The position numbers and the translations under genes are program-made. The notes under the pieces were generated by a model, which made no database searches, was not told the DNA's origin, and saw only the letters and a program-made list of their open reading frames with translations. 64,000 nt of DNA from the NCBI GenBank assembly GCA_023313575.1, contig JAJTTP010000004.1, positions 186,001 to 250,000 of the forward strand, given 5' to 3'. This DNA comes from Eutypella sp. D-1. Its lineage: Eukaryota > Ascomycota > Sordariomycetes > Xylariales > Diatrypaceae. Shown here in pieces: positions 38,762-51,438 of the stretch. Every line of letters starts with the position of its first letter. Positions within the stretch are counted from its first letter, which is position 1.

Positions 38762-39086
38762 TCTTTCTCTTCATCTGTCTGTCGCCTGGCGTTTCGGCAT
38801 CCCATTCATTGCACGTTAGATAGCGCGTAGGTTTAATCAAATAAGCTAGCGCGAAAATTGTAATAATCCAATATGGTCTAACGCATGAAATGCATCATCG
38901 TATGGCTGGTTCATAGCATCTCTAGATTAACTACCTACTTTACATACCTACCTACCAGCCCTACCTACGTAGGGGTAACTAGCTGTTCTGCTAAAAGGAC
39001 AGGTTATATATGCCATACCATCATCCTCAAAAGCTGTAGCTGGAAGTAAGCCGGCCCCTTTGGTGTTTAAAGTTCGGGCTTGTATA

Positions 39087-39104
39087 TACCTACCTAGGTA
39101 GGTA
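39087..39104. repeat. 18-nt perfect palindrome with ACCTAGGT core
   Basis: TACCTACCTAGGTAGGTA is self-complementary. Shorter versions with the same core recur in other spacers of this window. Confidence 0.9.
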
Positions 39105-40047
39105 CTAAATCACTACTTACGCTATGACGTAAACAAAACGGTAAAACAGCTGCCAGGCGAAGAATGGCCAAGCTACTTGAAGACAGTCTGAATATGTACT
39201 TATTTATTCCATGCATTCCGTACTTGCTTGCTCATCCGAGCCTTAGGGTTGAGACTGAGACGCCCGCAAGCACATTAGCAGCTCGAATCCCAAATCCATA
39301 AACTGTAATTTCATCTGCAGAAGGAGGAGGAGTTATGGTCCAGGTCAGGGAGATCGAGATGAACCAACAAACTCAGGTCAAGCTCCTTCTTACGTACTTG
39401 ATACTTTGATATCTAACGTTCCAGGAAATCCAATATCCTCCATAGATACAAGAACGCAAGAGGAGCTTTAAAGGGGGGGCAAACTTTGACGGCACATTTC
39501 CAACCTGTGACATGAGATACCCGGACGCATCACCTGAACAGAAAGAATATATCAATCAAGGGGACCTGCTTATCTCTTATCTTATCGGCAGTTAGTTGGC
39601 CCAGCGTATTAGTTAATGGTGACCTGGAAATAGAATCGCGCTCCCTCTCCCCCACCCCCCTTTTGGGGAAGATATCGTCTAGCCTTACTTACGCTATGTA
39701 TCGCGTTCTATGTATGAGCCACTGAGAGGAACGGGAAAAGAATGCCAGGACGCACCGATTACATCGTTAGGTATAGCACCTAAAGTAAGGAGTAATAACC
39801 TAAACTTTTGAAGGTTTCCAGGTTTAGGGACGAACGAAGACGGAAGGGCGCAAAAGGGCGGGTGGGTCCTCCCCATTTATCAACCTATCAACCGATACTG
39901 ATTGATACCCTATCCCCTCTTGTCAGTTTAGTTTTAATCCTATCTAGGCTAATCAGATATCCTTATCGTGAAACGCCTTTCCTCATCCATCCAGATGATC
40001 CACCTACCTAGGTAGGTTTATGTAGCTGGAGTACATATGTACATATG

Positions 40048-40069
40048 TACATACATGCACATGTATGTA
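40048..40069. repeat. Inverted repeat, 10-nt arms and 2-nt loop
   Basis: The arms TACATACATG and CATGTATGTA flank CA. They sit in a longer alternating stretch of GTACATATGTACATATG type and could extrude as a hairpin. Confidence 0.8.
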
Positions 40070-40776
40070 TACATACAACCTTACCTAATCTTTGGAGTAC
40101 GGATACCTTCAGGGCTAAGAGCAGGTGGTACCTATCTACCTAGGTATCCATCCATGTAGAGAAGGGCACGGGTAGCGCTGGAGGTTAATCCCCGTCCGTG
40201 GACCTATCCCGTGTAGTGCTGGAGTTCTTTCGGATAACCACCACCTGGGCCTCTCTCCATCGATCATTGCATTGCGCTTCCTACACACTTTAAACCCTCC
40301 CTACCTATCTCGTCATTCTCCCCTCCTCTCTCTCAAAAAGGAACGAGAAAGACGTGATTCTTATTCCGCCTGCCCTCCCTGAGTCTCTCTCTCTCTCTCT
40401 CTATTATTCGCTGTCAATCTTCCGTATTACACGAATAAAGTAACCATCTTGCAAAAATGACATAACCTAGCTTCGACAAAAAACTCCCATCCCTGAAGCT
40501 TCTCGTCGTCGAAAAATCTTGAATGCTTTTTGGGTTCCCGCTGGAAAAAGAAGACGACTCTCACAAAAAAAGAAGAAAAAAAGACGTTCTAATTGTGAAG
40601 TCATTATTCCAACATTCGAACCCCACCATTCGTAAACCCTTACCTAAACCTTTCTTTTTTACTCTTCTTACCATAAACCCCCCATCATACTTTACCCGAT
40701 CTCTTACTTGTGCGTGCGTTACCACCCTAAGAAGTTCAAGAAGGACACGATAAATCAACAAAAATCCTTCCTACCT

Positions 40777-40848
40777 CCTCGGTATTTTCCTCGATATTTT
40801 CCTCGATATTTTCCTCGATATTTTCCTCGATATTTTCCTCGATATTTT
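40777..40848. repeat. 12-bp tandem repeat directly upstream of the ING gene start codon
   Basis: Six head-to-tail copies of CCTCGATATTTT (the first has CCTCGG) end 5 nt before the ATG at 40854. They probably lie in the 5' leader. Confidence 0.95.
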
Positions 40849-40853
40849 CCATC

Positions 40854-43348
40854 ATGAAGACCGCCAAACCTCCACAACCCGATTCCGGCCCTTCTTCTAG
40901 TCGTCGAGCCCAGCCGGTTCGTCAGACTCGCGCCAATCCTCCGAGGACAACTTCAGGTTTGAGTCGCACTTCAAGCGGTCGAGAGTCGCTCGGAGGAGGC
41001 CATCATGGTCATGGTCATGATCAACCCATCGATATTTTTCCCGCCATTACACACTTTACCGACGCTATTACTGCCCTTCCGAAAGACCTAGTCCGACATT
41101 TCACCCTACTGAAAGAAGTCGACGCGAAGATATTCGCCCCGGAAGAGGCGCTCTCTCAGCTCGTCGACGCCGCCCTCAACTCCAGCTCCAACTCCAACTC
41201 CAACTTCAACAACTCTAACCCTCCCGACTCCCGACTCAACAATGACGCCTCTAGCAGCGTCGCGCCCGTGTCCACCCCGGCGAGCGCCCACAACAGCGCC
41301 CACAGCGCCACCGGCGTCACCATCAATGGAAATCACCCGCCCGGTTCCTCCACCGACGAGAACTACCACGCGACCGTATTCGACTCGGGCAATATTCCGC
41401 GACGTCAATTATTCCGCCAAACCGCCTACAAGATTCAAGAGATGCTGGTGTCCCTAGAAGAGAAGAATCATGTCATAGCGACCGCGAACGACGCGCTCTC
41501 CAAGCAACTGGGGCGCATCGACGATATCTGGCCACACCTCGAGGCCGAGTTTAGCGACGAGGCTAAATGGGGCAGCACCACGCATTGGGCTTACCCGGAG
41601 AATAGACTAAACCGGGCGAACCAGGCGGAGCGTACACGTCGGGACGCCGCCGCCAACCTCACCGCTGCTGCCCAGCACCTTGCAGTCGCGGATGAGGCAG
41701 CCGCCAGGAGCGACGCCAGGAAACAGGCCGTTCTCGCTAAGAAGGGTCTCAAAAACCAACAGCATCAGGATTCGGACGCCGATGACCACGAACATAATAA
41801 GCAGAAGCCCGAAAACACAAAGAAGTCGCAGGGTGGTGGCAGCAAGTCACGGAAGACTGCAGACGCAGCTGCGACGCCCGTTGGCCTGGGCATCTCTGGC
41901 GCCGCTACGACCAACGGTGGCAACCCTCCGTCCAAACGGCGAAAGGTCGAAAATAACAAAACCGCGAATAACGGACAAGCCGCCGACCGCGCAATGAGTA
42001 GTGTATTCGGCAATAATAATACCACGAAAGCGAAGACCTCGAGTCCACGAGCCACCCCAGCGCCAACATCAGAACCGCCTAAAAAGCGGAAAGCTTTACC
42101 TACATCCAATACTGCTACGAAGAAGAGGTTCGTAGCTTGACGATGCATACCTTTGTGCCGTAGCTTCTTGTTTGTTTGATCTCTGCTAACTGCTGGGCCT
42201 AGTAAAACTGCCAACGCCGCCGCCGCTGCCGCCGCCGCTGCTGCCACATTATCCCCTACGATTGGACCCTCGCTAGCTCAGCCAAACGATGCAGATCCCA
42301 AGAACTCTGTGCGCAACTCACCCGCGCCTTCGACAGCCTCGGCACGGCCCGCATCCTCCAGGGCCAGGGGCAACTCTATACAATCCACGGCGGACCAGAG
42401 CCGGCAGCGGCCTGCCTCGTCTGCCTCGAGCAGACCAAATGGTATCACGACAGCCGTCCCTGATTTAGCAGCGACGCCCAACGGAGCCAAGTCTACTGAC
42501 ACGAAGCCTACGAAAGAACCCACAGTCCCGATCAAGACAGATCCGGCGGCCAAGGAGGAAGCGTCGTCGTCGGCGGTGGCGCCTCCTCCCCCCGCTGCCA
42601 GAGCGAACAGCGCGGGCGGGGGCAGCACGAGGAGGGGAAGCACAGCGAAGCCGACCGACGCCGAGGCACAGAAGGCAGAGGTCGCGAAGACGCCCACGCC
42701 GATCACGACAACCACCACTAACACCACCACCACCACCACGGTCACAACAACCAAAAGCGGGCGGGCGAGCAAACCCTCGACGCCGGCGCTGGGCACGTTC
42801 CCGGATACCCCCGCCCCGCGCTCCCGGAACGCGCGCAACGCCGCGAACACGGCGTCTAACACGAACGCGGGGACGACGGCGACGACCCCGGCGCCTAGCG
42901 CGCCTGCCAAGCGGAGCCATAAAAAGGGCGCGGCGCAGCAACTGCAACTACAGCAACAACAACAACAGGCACTAGCCACGGCGCAGCAGCAGCAGCAGCA
43001 GCAACCGAAACAGGACGAGGAAGTCAACAACAGCAGCGCGCAGGATGAGGAGGAAGACGGCGACATGGACGCGGACCCCAACGAGCCGCGGTACTGCTAC
43101 TGCAACAGCGTCAGCTACGGCGCCATGATCGCGTGCGATTCCGCCAACTGCTCCATCGAGTGGTTCCACCTCGACTGCGTCGGGTTGAAGGATCCTCCTG
43201 AGGAGAACAGTAAGTGCCCCCTTGCCTTTGAACACCCCCATCCCCCGGGATTCATCACGCAGTGAAGACTAACCGGCGTGCAGTGAAATGGTACTGCAAC
43301 AATTGCAAGGACCGCATGAAATCCGGGAAGAAGGCCAACGGCCGGTAA
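40854..43348 (+). CDS. ING-family PHD-finger protein (Pho23/Yng-type chromatin regulator)
   Basis: Three exons (40854-42127, 42203-43209, 43284-43348; introns 75 and 73 nt) give 781 residues. The first donor is the weaker GTTCGT, but its frame, CTAAC branch site and acceptor fit. ING proteins read H3K4 methylation within histone acetyltransferase or deacetylase complexes (NuA4, NuA3, Rpd3L). An ING N-terminal helical domain is split in two: [20 protein letters not shown] to [10 protein letters not shown] (about 57-90), then [20 protein letters not shown] (about 183-260), separated by an Asn/Ser-rich loop. A long Ala/Thr/Gln-rich disordered middle carries nuclear-localisation-like PSKRRKVE and PPKKRKA. 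The C-terminal C4HC3 PHD finger (about 715-768) reads [28 protein letters not shown] and KWYCNNC, followed by a basic tail. The last intron interrupts the finger. Which complex it serves cannot be told from sequence alone. Confidence 0.9.
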
Positions 43349-44542
43349 CACGGGGAGGAGAGCGAGCGAGCGAGCGGCAAGGAAGGCCACCCCCCATCCC
43401 TAATCCCATGGGCTCCCCCCCAATATCCCGACCCAGCTACTTTTATTTTTAACTTTTTATCATATACCTACGTATGTACCTACATAGCTACATGACTGCA
43501 TGCCACGCTACCTAGATAAGCTAGATATGCATATACATATACATATATATTCATGGATGCTGTATGCTGTGTGTGCTCGCTGTGTATACCGCACCGTACT
43601 TAGCCTTGCCGATTTACCCCCCCGTGGGAGAGTGAGGGTTGGTGGTATATAGATAGATAGGTAGGTAGATACCTAAGCACGCACCTACACATGTATTGCT
43701 TATCTTACTTAGTAGTATCGCGTCCCAGGAGGAGGGGGGGGGGGAGGGGGGGAGAGAGAGAAGGGGGTGTCCTTGTCTGCCTGTCTACATTATCTCTGTC
43801 TACCAAACCGGAAGAGGGAAAGGTGTGTGTGTGTATATGTATTTGCATAAATAAAGGAAGGCCATTCAATAACTCGGGATCGAAACTTTGACAACCGAAG
43901 CGCTTTTTCCCTTCTCTTTTACTGCTTCTATGTATGTATATTTATGTACGTGTGTGTGTGTGTATATGCGTGTATGTGTATGCCTTCCTCACACATACCT
44001 AGCGAAGAGCATCCGCCGTCATAGTTGAGACGCGGAGGTTGGATATTTGGAAGTAAGCTGGCTGCACGCTCTCCCATTTACCCATTCCGGCCACCCAACC
44101 CAGACTCTGTTCTGTCTGATGGTATCTAATAGTTAGCTAGCGCAACCGGGATCCTTTTCAAAAAGCATGAGAAAGCAAAAGCTGGACGGATTTACATTTC
44201 AGGGCAGGTTGTGAACATATTTATAGCCTACCAGATTATTCATTGGCCCATATCGTATCCGCTTTATACATATGGTCGGTCGAGCAGGCAAGTCCTGTTC
44301 CTCATCACCCGGCCTGGAAGCGAGATTGCTGTCTGATGTCCTTAGATAGATATATAGATACCACTGGACCTCGCGACGATAGGTGTTCACCGATCTATCT
44401 ATATATGTCATCTACTAAGCCATCATATAGATACAAGAGAACAGATGATAGCTACTATGGTATGGTACGTATGTACATACAGAATCTACGGGAGAGCCTG
44501 TTCATCGGATGCCGGGTCCGCGGCGATGGATCTATATATAAG

Positions 44543-44546
<4 letters not shown>

Positions 44547-44574
<28 letters not shown>
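44547..44574. repeat. (AG)14 microsatellite
   Basis: An uninterrupted AG dinucleotide tract in the 6-kb spacer. Confidence 0.9.
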
Positions 44575-44576
<2 letters not shown>

Positions 44577-45023
44577 CAGGGTCGCTAGGTAGATAGATAT
44601 ATGGCGTTAGTCGGCTCATGAAAAGAAAAAAAAATTGAATGCGTAGAATCCGTTTACACTGGTTCACGTTGAGAGGTCTACCTATGCGATGACGAACGCT
44701 CTTAGGTTTTCTACCAACCACCCCCCTTGATTATACCTAGCAGCTTACCCTTTCTACGCGACACGCGCTGACTAGACATCCCCATCATCATATCTGGGTG
44801 TGCCGTTCAATGGACATGTCCGGTCCGGGCTGCTAGGTAACTATAGTTATGTATCGTATCGCACAACAGATCCGGTAGTACATCTCTCTTCTAGAAGGGC
44901 GGGCGGCAGCAACCTTGATGGGGCCTTCCGTGGCTTGGCTTGGCTTGGCTCGGGTTCGGCTTTGACAGCTCAGCTTGGGCGCGTGTAACTACATCCGTGC
45001 AACTTGTGCCAGAAATATGGCTA

Positions 45024-45041
45024 GGGGGGGGGGGGGGGGGG
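45024..45041. repeat. G18 homopolymer
   Basis: An uninterrupted run of 18 G on the plus strand in the 6-kb spacer. Confidence 0.9.
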
Positions 45042-48000
45042 AGGAGGTGCCGTTACGCCCCTTATTCTATCCAGAATGCTCGCCTATCGACCACCTGCTC
45101 TACTTAAAAAAAGATATCGTCCAGATTATGGTATGCACATTGACTAACTCACTGACTGACTACCCACCTACCTCCGCGATATAGCATTATAGAACAGGGA
45201 AGGTAAAGTACCTGACTAAGAGACGCGCGACAAGGTCACAAATAGCGGTCTCCGCGTTACCGATAACCCAGAGGGCGGCCCCTCGGTCCTTAGTTTTTAA
45301 ATATGTAAGTTACCCGGCGACGAACCAAGGGCGTCCCATCCAACCACCCCTCCCAATCTTGGCTCGTCGTCGCATAACTGCCAGTCTAGTTTAAAGTATG
45401 TATGTAGTTCCCATGGATTGCATCCTCCGCAGAATATGCACGTATGTATGTCAACCTACCTCTTGTCTATAACGTCCACACTAAATGCATGCACGCGGGT
45501 TACCTAACGACCAGCATGGGGGGCCCCCCTCAACGTTTCTTGGGCCCGGTCCTTATTCGATATGTAGTCAAGTAAGAAAGAAAAGGTGAAGAAAAGGTTG
45601 CCCCCCAAAGCAAAAGCTGCCAAGCAAAGACGCCAAGTATTAAGGACCCTGCCCTCATGACATGACATGAACAAGCGAGCGAGCCGCAAGCGCGGTGTAC
45701 CAGCCGGTCACGGGACCGGGTCACGCCCCGGCTGCTGATTGGGCGGCGCGCGCCGTACTATTGGAAATGGGGATGGGGAAGAAGAAAGGGGTTTTAATGT
45801 GTTTACATATACATATCTAACTACCATACCTAGCTCTAGACCGCGATCGTAACTTCATCATCCATACCTTCGGGAATCGGGGGAGAGGGGGCGACCGGGC
45901 TGGAACTGTCGGAGTCCTAAGAAGAAAATGGCTGACTGGATCCATCATCCCCCCCTTTTTTCTTGGTCCCGGGATAAGCAGGTAAGCAAGGCGAAATGCT
46001 CTTCATAATAAAAGAAGTTGTACTCCGTAACCTTCCTTACTCACTCTAAAGACCGAAAGAAAAAACGACCGTGCTTGGCACACCTGCCGGACGTTACGAA
46101 GTTACATGCGTGCCAACGTTGCGCCTTGCCTTACATAGTAGGTACCTGCTTAGTATGCAAGTGAACTATTGGAATTGGAGTTTTGGCAAGTTGGGGGAAT
46201 GAGCTGATGAGCTGGTACTTTTTATGTTATTAGAATTCTCCAGAGGCGCCAAGTTCTAGATCTAGTGTCTTGGGCTTTTTTTTTTTTTTTTTCGGTTTTG
46301 CTGGGCTGGAAGAATGATGTTGGATGACTTAGGTAAGTATGACCTGGCACTGGGCAAGTCCCGGATGATCGTTTTGCTGCTGATCTTCCCTATGTAGGTC
46401 CCCCGTGATCTTCCCAGCCTACGGGAGCCGAGCCCGGGCCTACCCTCCCAAAAAGCCCTACTTACGCCAATACGCTAGACTGGGCAGTGCTGAGCCCTGC
46501 GATATCGCAGCTCATCGGGGTTTAGGGTGACTTACGGGTTATGTAAGGAATAACACCCAATGGCCCCAGGTACCTAGTTTCTACCCCTAAAAAAAAAGTA
46601 CCTTACCTCGGGAATTGGGGCATGGAATTGTGAGAGAGAGAGACATGTTACCTGAATACGGGTTTCGAAATGTTCTTTCATCATATTTGTTGGTCAGTTA
46701 CTGCCAATTGACTGTTCTACTTTTATCGAACCATGTTGAACAAAGTATGACACGAACGCAGAACACGCGAGCTGACCGGGAGCGCATATATATATGTACG
46801 AGCTCAATGATGATGTTATTTCTCCCATCACTCATGTCATCCGGCCACCCTTCCGTAGTACCCAAAGTACATACGTCTTTGTGGTATTAGTACACACATA
46901 GGTATGCCATGCGGCGCGGCGGCTATCGAATGCCGCCATCTCGCTGCTTTTTCTCAGCTACCAGCTCTTCCCTGCGTAGACTACTGTGCCTAACTTTGCA
47001 TTTTGCATTTGCATGCAGGGGGGGTGGTGGAAAAGAAAGGAGAAAGGGGGATGAAAAAGTCTGGGGTAAATGGGTATCGGCGGGTAGTGGTGGGAGGGAG
47101 TGGGAGTGGGAGTGGGAGTAAAAGGGAGTGGAAAGCTGGAGAGTGCTGGGTAAAATACATTTGTAGAGGTATCATGTGTAAGTACCTGTACAGTACATAG
47201 ATTGCCTTTCCGGGCAACAAAGGAGAGGATCTGGCCACTCAGAGCCTTATATCTCCAATTGTGCGCACCTCTCGCGACGTTCATATACAAGCGTAACTGA
47301 TACTTAAACAAGTCCTTGGCTGTAGGCAGTTAGCGTCAATACGGCAGAAGATTCTATCTATAGATGTGCGGTCGAAAGATTAAATAAATACTTGAAAAGG
47401 GAATTCAAGAATGAGGCTGGTACATATATGGTAAAGGCAATTAACATCACAATGACGACGTCGCTTATAATGGAGAGGAACTTGGCAACGGCAGCTGATG
47501 GGCAGGTATTCGAGGGCGGTGGTGGTCGGTCTTGCCATTCTGCCATTCCGCCATTTCCATTACTCAATTTTTGAACTCCCAAGCGGATCCGGAGCCAGGA
47601 CCGACCCTCTTCTCTACCAGGCAAGGTACATACTACGTGGTGGGTAATACTAGGATTTTGTAAGTACCTCCCCTTATTTGCCCCCTTGGAACCGGGCGAT
47701 TTTTATGTCATCTTTCGTTTCTCTTCCCGTCCGGTGTATTTCACTCTTCTCGTACAAATTAAAATTTTATGTTTTATTCAAATTTTTTTCAACCTTTTTT
47801 TTTGCGGAGCTTCTCTCTTATTGTTTGTGCGGCTACATAGAAGTTGGATAACGGTCAAGGTTCTACCTAATAGTACTTGGCAAGTTTAGCTAATTATATA
47901 TAATATTTGCGTATTTGTTTCTGTTCGCTTGTCCGGTCGGGGAGATTTGACGTTGGCGTTGGCGTCGTTGTTGTTGTTCGGACTGACCGTTGGACTTGCT

Positions 48001-49407
48001 TGACTGACAAAGAATAATCCAATCTCTGTGTTTCCATTACCCAATCCGTGACTTGTGACAAGCAACACAAACCTGAAATATCCTGCGAAGGCAAATTCAT
48101 TCAATTTAACTAAATCCCCAATTCTTCCTTTTTTCCAGAACTGCCAGCCTTCTAAGCCTTTTCTTGTCTTCTGGCATGTACAACTCCGTACACCGTCTCC
48201 GTCCCGTCCGTACCCTAGATATTCATGAATATTTTTAGTCGGACCCGGCGCCAAGTCGCATAATTCATTGTTCAACCCTTCTACAAAGTGCAACCGTACT
48301 AAGTAAGAATACCACAATACCACCAAGATACTACCAAAATACCACCAAAATACCACCTTGGTTCATTATTGACCGCCTTGAAACCCGCCTTGCTGCCTTG
48401 ACCCATCTTTGCCCATCATCCGAGCACAACTTCTTTTTGCTACGTTGCTGCTGCAGCTCAAAGCTTGTCTCGTCGTTCTCGTACCAGCCATTACGTATCC
48501 AAAACTACACGGGTACACGAACTGCCAGGACTACGACGACTCCATACCCGGATTGTCCCCAGACCCCCCTCCCTCCTCCCCCCGGTTCTGAAGTTTATAC
48601 ACATCAGACATATCAAGTTAGAGAGAGGGGGAGTTTTCTGTAAATCAGTAAAGAAACCCCCATTACAAAGGTACCGAACCGAGTAGAGGCCCCTACTCTC
48701 TACTCTACTTACCTACTACATAATTACTACTTACTTTCCTAACCCCTGTCACCCCCTGACCAGCCTCCAGTCTCCCCAGTAGCAAGCCATTAATAGCCAG
48801 CAACTACTAAGTAGTAGCCAGCAGCATCGTGACCCACGACCAGAAATCGCTGCAATTAAATCACTGCCGACGTGTCACCGGAAAACAATTATTGGACCAT
48901 CTCATTTCGAGATATACAAACACAATCAAACCTTTACTACGACGGGAGAGCCTGGATTACGTCTCATTCTCTTCATATCGACTTATTTTCCCCGCATTAC
49001 GCCAACGGAATTTGTTACCTAAACTTCCGTTGCCTTGACTAATAGTTAGCTCACCCGGCTGGGTCACCTGTCACCCAAGGGAATTCCCACAGTACAAAAT
49101 TCTAAGCGGGAGGGGGCAAAAAAGGAAGAGAGACGGTAAAAAATATTATCTGCATCTCTCTCTCATCCGGGGTCGAAGTCGTGCAGGAAGCCCTGTCAAG
49201 GATATCTATTGCCGGGTATATACTGTGTGTGCTGCGCGCCATCTACGTATAGCAACAAGAATTCCGCTATTGGAAGACGAAACCTCCTGTGTGGTTGCGA
49301 GTGGTCTTGCGTCGGCTTGTGCGACCAGTGGTTGCATCGGGAATCTCCTTCCCTTCCAGGCCCTTACGTTCCGCTCACTCCGTCTACCATTCGACGGGAT
49401 TGCGAAT

Positions 49408-51438
49408 ATGGATCCCGGCTATGGCGCACAGCCTTGGGCGCGCAAAGACCTAAAAGACCGCCCCGGCCCAGGGCAAAGGATGGATTCCTCCCAGTCCAAC
49501 CAAAGTGTCTACTCCCCAGAAAACTCATCCCGCTCATCCTTCTCCTCCGTTCGCGAGAACGACTCAGACCTCGCACAAGCCTTCACCAGCTCCAAGATAT
49601 CCTCCTACTCGAGACTTGAAGAGGAAGCCCTCGAGGACGATCCGTCCTCGACACCTGCAGAGATGACGGCTACGACCACGCAATTTGTTGCCCCCGTCAC
49701 GCGACCTGAGAGTAGGTTGCACGGAACCTGGTACCCCGCTGTCGCAGCTGATGGCTTTAAGGGATGGAAGCAAATCGATGTCAAGGGCAAGATTGCTAGT
49801 AGGAGCTTCGGTGACCTGCAGAGCCTTAAGATCGTCTGGTCGCCTCCCGCTACTCCCCCCCTCCAACGCAAGGGTTCCGCCAGCCGAGACCGACCGGGCC
49901 AGGCGCCGATCGAGAAGCTGCCTATTGAGCTTCTAGGTGAGTTCCGTCCCCGGCATCGTGATTAGAGACCCGAGCACCGCTGACATGTACACCCAGGTGC
50001 AATTATCGACCTGCTTGTGCTCGATGTTCCCCCCAATGGGCTCTCAGCTCGGAACGTCGACCTGATGTCGCTGCTGCTGACGTCGAGGGCGCTGCACGGA
50101 GCCACTCTCCATGCGCTGTACAAGAATATTACCATACCCCACTCACGTATTTTCAGGAAATTCCTAACCCATATCGAGACAAACCAGGAACTGGGGACCA
50201 TCGTACGGCGCTTGGACTTCAGCCACTTCAATCCGATGTCGTTGTTTAGTACCGCGAATGAGCGAAACACCACTCGCAACTTAACTCCCGAGTCCTTGCT
50301 GCGGTGTCTGGAATTGACGCCTTATCTGCGGGAGTTTCTGGCACAGGAGTACGTCGATGAGGAGATGGACGTGAATGTCTTGCAGAAGCTATTCTTTGGC
50401 CTTCCCAGACTAGAGGCCATAGATTTCTGCGGCTGCTGCGCGACAAAGTTCAGGAAGTCTTTCGAAGCGCTGATCCAGCTAGAGTGGCCCGATCTGCTGT
50501 ACTTCTCCCGACTATCCATGCATAGATGCATAAACCTACCCTCATCTGTGTTCGAGGTCTTGCTGCCGCGGCTGGGGTACTTGACCCACCTCGATGTAGC
50601 AGGTACTAGAATTACCGACGAGGCCCTTCAGTCCATACCGCACACGGCCCGCATAACTCACCTTAACCTGTCCAAATGCAAGTTGCTAAGCGCCGACGTC
50701 GTCATCGACTTCCTCGCGAACCACCCTGCGGTGAAGGAGTTAGTCTATCTAAACTTAAGCGCAGACAAGAGGAGCCACCAACTCTTAGATGTGAACGACG
50801 TAACGCGGCTGCTTCCGATCCTACCTGGGACCCTGCGATCTCTGAGCCTCAATGGGAGCAAAATGAACGAGTCGCATATTGAACTCGTACGCCCCCTGAC
50901 GAAGCACCTCGAGGAGCTCGGGCTGGGCCGGGACTTAAAGATAGGCGACATCGATAAGCTCTTCGCGCGCCCAGTATTTCAGGATAGCAGCGCGATGGAA
51001 ATCGACGGCGCTGAGAACACGGAGAACTTACCGAGCACCCTCAAGTATATCGACATGTCGGACTACTCGGCGGCGGAGCTGGAGCTAGGCGAGCTGTTCG
51101 GGTCGCGCAGCAACATCACGGGCGCGAACTCGGCACCGCTAGAGGTCCTCGAGGTCGCGGAGAACCTATACGGCTTCCTGTCAAAATCGCGCACCGTGCA
51201 GACATCCGGGTGGACGGTCACGGAGTTCGGGAGTCGCGCGTGGCTCGTGCGGGGGCCCGGCGACGACAACAACAACAACGAGGACGGTAGTAACGGTAAC
51301 AGCGATGGCCGCAAGAAGGACTCGGGCATCCGCGGCTGGAAGATGGGCGCCAGCTTCTGGGGCATGCGCAAGATCCCCGTCGCTGTCGCCGAGGTCGGCG
51401 GCATGTACGGCAGCTACATGTTCAAACGTAAGTTGTGA
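49408..51438 (+). CDS. F-box/leucine-rich-repeat protein
   Basis: Two exons (49408-49936, 49997-51438; 60-nt intron GTGAGT...CCCAG, phase 1) give 656 residues. The first ATG in the frame begins MDPGYGAQPWARKDL; upstream codons lack Met. After a Ser-rich disordered N-terminus (to about 160), an F-box-like motif runs across the splice site: PIEKLPIELLG, then AIIDLLVLD and LMSLLLTSRALHGATLHALY (about 167-220). Leucine-rich repeats follow at about 270-470, for example YLTHLDVAGTRITDEALQSI, ITHLNLSKCKLLSADVVIDF and LRSLSLNGSKMNESHIELV. Such proteins usually recruit substrates to SCF (Skp1-Cullin-F-box) ubiquitin ligases, so an adaptor role is inferred. The C-terminus is Asn/Asp-rich, then a basic-aromatic segment (GWKMGASFWGMRKIP). 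The last codons include CGTAAGT, a good donor, so an alternative 3' exon is possible. Confidence 0.82.

Larger units (their letters stand above)
38628..40853. other. 2.2-kb spacer between cis-prenyltransferase and ING genes
   Basis: No gene seen. It holds a T11-G16 junction (38735-38761), an 18-nt perfect palindrome (39087-39104), a 16-nt palindrome (40002-40017), an inverted repeat with 10-nt arms (40048-40069) and a CT tract near 40385-40402. The ING gene 12-bp tandem repeat lies at its right end. Confidence 0.5.
43349..49407. other. 6-kb gene-free spacer
   Basis: The longest gap in the window; no frame here shows conserved motifs. It contains GATA-type repeats, an (AG)14 tract at 44547-44574, a G18 run at 45024-45041, a T run near 46277-46291, GGGAGT repeats at about 47100-47118 and the F-box gene promoter and leader at its right end. 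A non-coding transcript or decayed repeat cannot be excluded. Confidence 0.4.

Noticed and set aside
42278..43081. 267-codon minus-strand Val/Cys-rich frame
   Set aside because: Antisense to the Thr/Ala/Gln-rich middle of the ING protein.
47886..48356. 156-codon minus-strand frame
   Set aside because: No ATG-supported conserved content, AT-biased spacer sequence and no splice context.
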